Below are positions 57,465 through 64,000 of a stretch of DNA of 64,000 nucleotides, one piece after another. How positions within the stretch are numbered: the stretch's first letter is position 1; every line of letters starts with the position of its first letter. The DNA is taken from contig NW_027467782.1 in NCBI RefSeq assembly GCF_004210375.1, forward strand, positions 26,081,276 through 26,145,275, written 5' to 3'. The translations under genes and the position numbers were made by a program. The DNA is from Tachypleus tridentatus (taxonomy: Eukaryota > Arthropoda > Merostomata > Xiphosura > Limulidae). The notes beneath the pieces were generated by a model. That model was not told where the DNA came from. It worked only from the letters and a program-made list of their open reading frames with translations, and searched no databases.

Positions 57465-60400
57465 TCAATAGATATTCTTATTCAATGCTGCCATATTTTT
57501 GTAAACCTTGTTTTCAAGCATGTCACAGTTTCTGCCTCCTCTTGATTGCAAATTATTCATTAAAATTATCATGTAACAAACCTCCATCAGTAATAGTGCA
57601 AGGTACTCTCATTATGCTTATGACTTCATCTGTTCAATTCTAACAGATATCACTGAGTTCTCTTAGAATTTGGAAGCATCAGGTTTTAATGAAGAGGTAA
57701 GATGGGAAGTGTGAAATTTGGTAAGAACCTTCCAGAAATACAATTACAGTTTGGAAGAATTACAACTTCCAATACAGTACATTATGTCATATCAACAGAT
57801 AGCGAGAATCTTACATTGAATAGGTGGAAGAAACAGTTTGAGGGAAGGAAAGAAGCATCTTCCAAAACCATCCAGAGGACATGAGAAAGTCAAATTTGGA
57901 GAACATTTCACCCATATAAGAAAGATGTGGTACTTATGGGAAAACTGGAATGTAATAAGGGCTATCAATCTTCATTAGAAGAAAAGTGAGGGCATAAAAC
58001 ACAGTAGAGAGTCTGAAGGAACAACAACACCTGAAACAGTGCAATGGATGACCACAAAGACCTATTTTCAAATGCAGACCATAATGATTCACTCAATACA
58101 AGGTATGGTAGGGATGAAGAGCTATTCTATTCCACCTGAACCATATATGTTTTGGTTTAGGATTATGGCTACTTTGATAATACTTTTACAGTCGACTAGA
58201 TGCCCCCATTAGTTCTGTCAAGGCAATATAAAATAAACTTAAAACAGATTTATCACAGATCCATGGTATGAAAAATCAACTTTGGAAGTATTGATGTGAT
58301 TAATTATTGTAGTTTACAAAAATAGAGGCATTCATGTAATCCACACCCTGCATACTGACAGACTTGATGATTTATTGAGATGAAAGATTAGTGTGAGAAA
58401 ATATTACATTATTAAGAACATGGAGTTTACTAAACACAAGTTATAACTTTTTGATAATCTATAATTATTTCACATGTTTACCACTGAGCAAAATAAAACT
58501 GACAAGTGGAATGAAAATTAAAATATGCACTGCAAACTCAACACATACCTAGATAAAATGCAGCACTTCATAGATCTCAATTCTTTCAAAACAGAAACTA
58601 ATTACATGATTTGTGTTCTCCTTGTAGCTGGCCAATCAACTTAGATGGCAATAATCCAGAACAACATATTATTTTTGTGTCATTATTAATACAAATTCAC
58701 ACTCAAGTTGATACCGGGTGAACTATCCCATGAAGCAGCAGGTACCATCCATCATGACTCATGTTAGGTACAGCAACACCTAGAAGTCAACTAGCACATG
58801 CCCTATAAAGAAGTTCTGAGCTTGAATCATAAACATAACTCAGAATTTTATGTTTCATATTTATCAAGCTGAGGTACCTGTCCTTTATTTGTACATGAAC
58901 TTAAAATCTGGAGGTGGAAGATATGATAAATGAAAAAAATCCTGATTTTCATACAATTCATTTACTAGACTGTATAATGGTCATTATGACCCTGTACAAA
59001 GAGGTAGTATCAATTGTAATGTCAGTAGGGGTGCATTCTGTTACCTGCTTTCAACACCCAGTTCATCACATCTTTCTACAGTGTTTTAAATGATTATTTA
59101 ATAGAAAACCAATGGCTACAGAAGTGTCTTACAGACAGGTCAAAGTAAGAAATTACAACTCAAACAACAGCTTTTCATACCAGCCTTATGGTGGCTGTTG
59201 AAATAGAAACTTCATCTCAGTTTATGCATTATTGTAACAAAGGCAGTCATCTTTGTTCATTTAATTCCTCCAAAGAAAGCCCATCACAGTCTCTGAGATG
59301 TATATATTAAATGTTTGTCTACTTTCTCCCAAACTATATGCATGCATATTAGAGAAAATTGTACAAACGTCTTACATTTTAGTTTAATAACAAGACACCA
59401 TCTACAAATATATTTAATGTTAACTTAATCAAAGTGTTCAATAACAGCAATAAAGGGGTGGAGGAGTTATGAACCCTCCACTAACATGACCCCTTCCAAA
59501 TTATCTTCACATTTACCCTCATAAAAAGGATAGTCATCTATTGAAAGCACTGCTGTTTTGCTCCTTTGAAAAACATTTCACACAGTTTGGTTAAGACTGG
59601 TCCAGTGAACCTGGAATAGTTAGATAATGGAACAAGAGACAGACACAAATTTTTGTGTTTTGTATATATACACATAATATAGCAATGAGGTATATGGTAT
59701 CTGTATACCACCTAATTCTCCCTTCAACAAATCAAGACAGGATTTAGAAAGTTATTTTCCTTCTTTCTCAGACAACATGTGAAGAGAGAAAAGAGTATTG
59801 TTTTTACCTGCTCTGGATCCCTCAGACCCATGGTGTCCAACATGGTCACCACTTGCCACATGCCAAAACAGCTATTGACCTGTGGTGAACTGGTACTTTA
59901 CTTCTACCACCTATTTTTTGGTATAATTAATTTTATTAATAAATAATTGAAAACATTACTTTGTATTTTTTACCCATCTGTAAAAACACAGTTAATATTT
60001 TTGCCACAAAGTAAAATTTTAACACATTTTAAACAGTTTTGGTGACCATGAAAATGCAGTTTTTCCAAATGGTGAAAATGTAAACACATTTTAAACAGTT
60101 TGGGTGACTATGAAATACAGTTGAACACTGGTGTATTAGACCTAAAAGCCACCCACTCCTACAGCTTTTGAAGAACCACAATTACTCCAATGTTCTGATT
60201 TCATTTCAGTTAAAACTCACTTTTAAATAGTGTATATAATAATTTAAATTTGTGTGTTGGACTAAGGATTCTTTTACAGTGAATGTTTGCCACTTTTTGG
60301 AGATAAATTCAAAAATAAATGAACAGCATGCATTCCACTTATTCTAAAATATGTTCAAAACAAGTGAAACATGACAAATTCTTCACAATACATGTATCAC

Positions 60401-63110
60401 AACTGGATCTAAATACTGTATAGTTCTCTTCTTGAGAAAAATAGTTTGGCTTGTCAACTGCATTTTAAACCAATTGAATTTGGCCAAAATGGATTTTTGT
60501 GAAGAAGAGAGGTATTCTTACATTGAGGCATTCTAGAAATCTCTGTAGCCTTAATATCAATTACACAACTTTCAATAACCTTCTGCTTTCAACTTTCTTA
60601 CTGTGAAACAAAACAGTCATGAAATATTAACTCACAAAATAAATTACCACCACCTACATTAAACAGTGTATTCTATCTTATAACACTGAACTTATATTTT
60701 CTAGTCACTACACTACTTATCATTGGTTGAAAACACTTAAAGTTTGTTGTAATGTAGTTTTGAAGAGGAGGAAAAGAGAAAGTGGACTAGTTTGAACAAT
60801 TCTTGAATTTCAAAAGATAACTTAATTTTAGTGAAATACTTGATCAAAAACTATGAATTTTTTGTATACAAAAAACCAGTAATATTTACAGAAAGCTAGT
60901 CAGATTTTGTGAAGATACACATATCATTTTTAAATTATAGTGTTGAAACTGATGGTTATGAACAAAGTCACACAGAGTGAGTCTGTAATGAAAGGGTTCA
61001 TTTGTTTTGTTCCTATCCCCCCTCTTATATGACATTTTAAGAAGAGAACTGTAGTTCCTCTATCCAGTAAGTATTTATTGCATTGGCTATTGAACCTCAC
61101 CCTTCCAAGAAGCCAACAGTTGTTAACTACTATTCACAGCAGTGGATATACTAATTAGACTCCTTACTAAAAACCTGTATGCATCTGTTGGATGCACTTT
61201 GTTTCACTGTTACTTTGTGTTGTATCTTACCATTTGTACTTGAATGAAAAGGAAAAGAAAGAGACTAAGATATTTGGTGTAGACCGAAGACAGTTTTGAG
61301 ACAGCGGAGTTGTTTTATAGTACCTATAAAAAACAAAACAACAACATCCCATACCACTTTAAGCTTTGATGTTATGCTTATAATGCTAACAAACATCTCA
61401 CCAGGGTCCCAACAACATAAGAACTGGTAACTACAATTTTCTCTCCACATTTAAAATCTAAGTGATTTTCACCCAATCATATAAAGCATTTTGAATTGTA
61501 TGTAATTATCATAACACAATAACAGTTTCAAACAAATGTGTTCTTTCATTTTATACTTAAAATAATTACTAAAATACTCTAGTTCTTATCTCACAATAAT
61601 GCACAGAGTCTTGTAGAATGAAATTTCAGTCATCACAAGACATTTGATAGTTGGTTTTAATGGGAGCTCAATAACACAAACAATGGAAGTGGATGGTTGA
61701 ACTAAAGTACCTGCCTTTCACCTCTTATGCTTCAAAAGTGCTCTTTTCCCCATTATAAAACACTGTCCATAATTAGACCTTGCCTGCTGTGAGCTTGGAA
61801 ATACAAATGTCAGCTTTAAAAATAATTGGCACATATACAAATATTAAATGTTGATATACAAAAAATTGCTGTTCAATTTTACATTTTAAAAGGGTTTGCA
61901 AGATTGACTGAAAGGAATAAGAGATCTACATCGATCAACCCATATGGAGTAGAGGAAATCCACAGCCTTCTGTAACCACTCCCTCATAAATGGTTTTGCA
62001 TCAGATTGCTTAAAAAGTAAGTCCCCATTTTGTTGATCCACTGCCTATATAATGTCCTCCATATGTTACTGTAGGAGCTTCACTATGTATGTTTAGCTCA
62101 CTTCAAGAAATTTAATGATGAAAAAAAAAGGAAATGGACAAACGTGTACTTGCTGTGGAGTGACTGACACCTCTACCCCATAGTTTCACCTGTTTATTGG
62201 TACTTTTCCTTCTGGTGGACAGATTCTTCCTTCACAGGTTTCTTCACATTAATCTTGTTCAGCCTCACTGACATGATGACAAGGAGCTGGAAAGTTTAAC
62301 TTGAAGGCCATTCACACAGTCAAAAGGCTTAAAATCTTATAGTTCTGTAAAGAAGAAAAATACAGTTTTGTTCACACTAAATCTTGTTCTGAACACAAAA
62401 TCTCAATTTAGACCCAATTTATTTTAACATTTTACTAATTCCTGGACAATCAAGATTCAAGTCACCTAAAATTTGCATAGTTTTTCTTTTCAGTTAAATA
62501 TAAAATTATAATAAAGTTAACTGTTTAACAAGTTTTACTGCTATTCATTTAATGTTCCTATAAAAATTACCTTTGAGAAAAACAGAATAGTATTAAGTAT
62601 AAATCTTTACAAAGTTCTTCAATGGAAAAACTTGAAGTAGGCACTTCTTCACCCACAGCAAGCAATATGTAGACTGCTTATTCCTGTAATTTTAGAAAAT
62701 GACAGCACTTTGCATAATCTGATGTATCCTGAGGCTTTTTCCTTAGCCACTTATATCACATTATCAGCCACCTTACTGTGACTAACTGTCACTATGTTCA
62801 CTGCTAACACTTGTTACATATATAGACAACTTATGCATTATCTATTAACAATTGGCTGATTCTCAATTACTTAACAACATTTTGTCAAAGTACTTGTACA
62901 AGGTGCTTCCCATGGAGTTTTTGTTTTTGCTGTTTTGATGAGGAAGATTGATTTTGTTGCTCACAATAACAAAGTATTTCTACTTAATGTTTTGCTCAGT
63001 TAGACAGCAACTGACGTGCTCCAGTGTGCCCCAACACTCTACCCTTGGCACATATTTATTTGGGCCCATTATCAATTACAAACAGATATGATGCTTGCCT
63101 ATTACATATT
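57465..63110. other. Long stretch without a recognisable gene
   Basis: I find no host exon I can name. Small items: a 61-bp tandem duplication at 60015-60125 (ACACATTTTAAACAGTTT... twice), an open frame at 57702-57884, and a minus-strand coding-like stretch around 61900-62050 (SDAKPFMREWLQKAVDFLYS, then IWVDRCRSLIPF) that is not tied to any family. These are noted but not supported as genes. Confidence 0.35.
60015..60125. repeat. Tandem duplication, 61-bp period
   Basis: TAACACATTTTAAACAGTTT, then TGGTGACCATGAAAATGCAG, recurs about 61 bp later as AAACACATTTTAAACAGTTT, GGGTGACTATGAAATACAG. Confidence 0.8.
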
Positions 63111-63400
63111 GCCTCACAGGTATTACTCTGTTCATTACTAGGAGAAGAGCATACCTGTTCTAGAAACAGTTCTATACCCCACATGTGTGCCTTCTTTTAT
63201 CATATGTTACACATTCTTTTAAGGCAGTTGCTATCTGCTCAATGACAGTATTCATACTGTCACACCTTTACTAACCTCTCCACCTTTGCAGTATGGAATT
63301 CTGTCTTTGGGTGAGTGGAAGTAGTACTTATTCAGAAACTAACATTTTCTTACATTGAAAATGTATTTTCAATATGTACTTTACCTCCTCTTACCCATTT
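63110..63400. repeat. Dispersed repeat related to 33.5-33.8 kb
   Basis: It shares AGAGCATACCTGTTC(T/C)AGAA, a T(A/G)CCCCACA(T/A)GTGTG-like segment and then a (C)TTACATTGAAAATGTATTTT segment close to a TTACCTCCTCTTACCC. The same order occurs at 33505-33760 (AGAGCATACCTGTTCCAGAA, CATAAGTGTGTTTC, GCACTGAAAATGCATTTCTG, TTACTTCCTCTACCC). It may be the end region of the DIRS-like family. Confidence 0.45.
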
Positions 63401-64000
63401 CCAATCTGTCCTTTCAACTGATATGCTGGTTTTTATTTGTATTTGCCAATTCTCAAAAGGATTGTGCTAGAATAGTTAATCAGGTTTACAAGTCCCATAG
63501 TAGTGATTCATAAATTGGACTGTTTTGTTTTGTATTTATGTAAAATAATTTAACAAATTAAACTTTGTAAATATAACACATCATAAATATACTATGGTGT
63601 TTTGAAATAACTCATAAATTTGACTTTGCAACAACTCTCATGTTATCTCTGTCATTCGCTGTAACACATTTTATTACATTCCTTTATTTTTCTTTTCTGA
63701 ATTTGTTATATTTGATAACGGCTTTACAGGCTGAATATTAGAAAAGACAGAAACTCAATACGTTTCTGTTGTCAGAATCAATAATTCTGATGTTATGTGA
63801 CATTTATTTGCTATGTTTCAAACTTCAAGTCCATTTCATAACTTTATATATAGTTAAAAGAATGTATAATCATAAAGATTATACCTAATTTCAAATATTT
63901 TGAGCAGCAGGAATGCTGGTTCTTCAGTATCAAACCTGATGGAAAAAATTTATTTCTGAATGTAGAATTAGGATCATTTATGTATACCTGACTTTAGTCC
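63400..64000. other. AT-rich sequence to the window end
   Basis: Nothing recognised. Confidence 0.4.

Noticed and set aside
61900-62060. Minus-strand coding-like stretch SDAKPFMREWLQKAVDFLYS
   Set aside because: Considered as a mariner C-terminus or host exon, but motif order does not match and no partner segment was found.
1-64000. CRISPR array, operons, toxin-antitoxin or phage systems
   Set aside because: Spliced exons, SINEs and LINEs show an animal nuclear genome; the tandem arrays lack unique spacers between identical repeats.

Overview
This is a eukaryotic, AT-rich, gene-poor stretch of animal genome. It holds pieces of three host genes spread over large introns and between transposable-element fossils. 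No operons, CRISPR arrays, prophage or rRNA are present. Several tRNA-headed SINE families look like ones I associate with horseshoe crabs and related chelicerates. Together with RNase H-bearing LINEs, a Penelope-like element and DIRS-like elements, they suggest a chelicerate, possibly a horseshoe crab (inference from repeat recall, not from a marker gene).

Layout. 1-9 kb: three exons on the minus strand of a collagen prolyl 4-hydroxylase alpha-like gene (3.8, 4.4 and 5.4 kb). They are separated by minisatellites with units of about 29, 41 and 43 bp. The 43-bp array has an alternating A/B higher-order form. A hydrophobic 234-codon ORF (8.3-9.0 kb) appears to come from a decayed 36-bp repeat, and a 290-bp fold-back element follows it. 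10-14 kb: a perfect 62-bp hairpin and a Penelope-like element with an inverted end fragment. 14-23 kb: SINEs, short tandem arrays and the 3' half of an RNase H-type LINE.

23-39 kb: six recognisable exons on the plus strand of an axonemal dynein heavy chain (stem and linker region, DNAH3/7/12-like). Splice sites are good, but one exon changes frame, another has an in-frame TGA plus a one-base loss, and the exons coding for the stem between 37.6 and 38.5 kb are missing. This looks like a decaying gene copy. Its introns hold a minus-strand CR1/L2-like LINE, DIRS-like fossils, a piggyBac-like scrap and a pogo-like element with terminal repeats. A 500-base assembly gap lies at 42.3-42.8 kb.

43-54 kb is a transposon graveyard: a SINE with a perfect 12-bp target duplication, the 5' end of the RNase H-type LINE with zinc-knuckle ORF1, a hAT/ZNF862-like relic, a second LINE copy with an internal inverted duplication, two copies of an unnamed repetitive coding family, and a complete-length Tc1-like element. 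54-56 kb: two exons on the minus strand of a p21-activated kinase (PAK), both broken. 56-64 kb: one long SINE and otherwise little that I can recognise.

The host genes do not form a pathway. The common theme is partial or decaying copies of otherwise conserved genes, which could be duplicates being lost after genome duplication (inference). I did not find a convincing new biological system. The best leads are the A/B minisatellite, the repeat-derived membrane-like ORF, the inverted Penelope arrangement and the decaying dynein and PAK copies.
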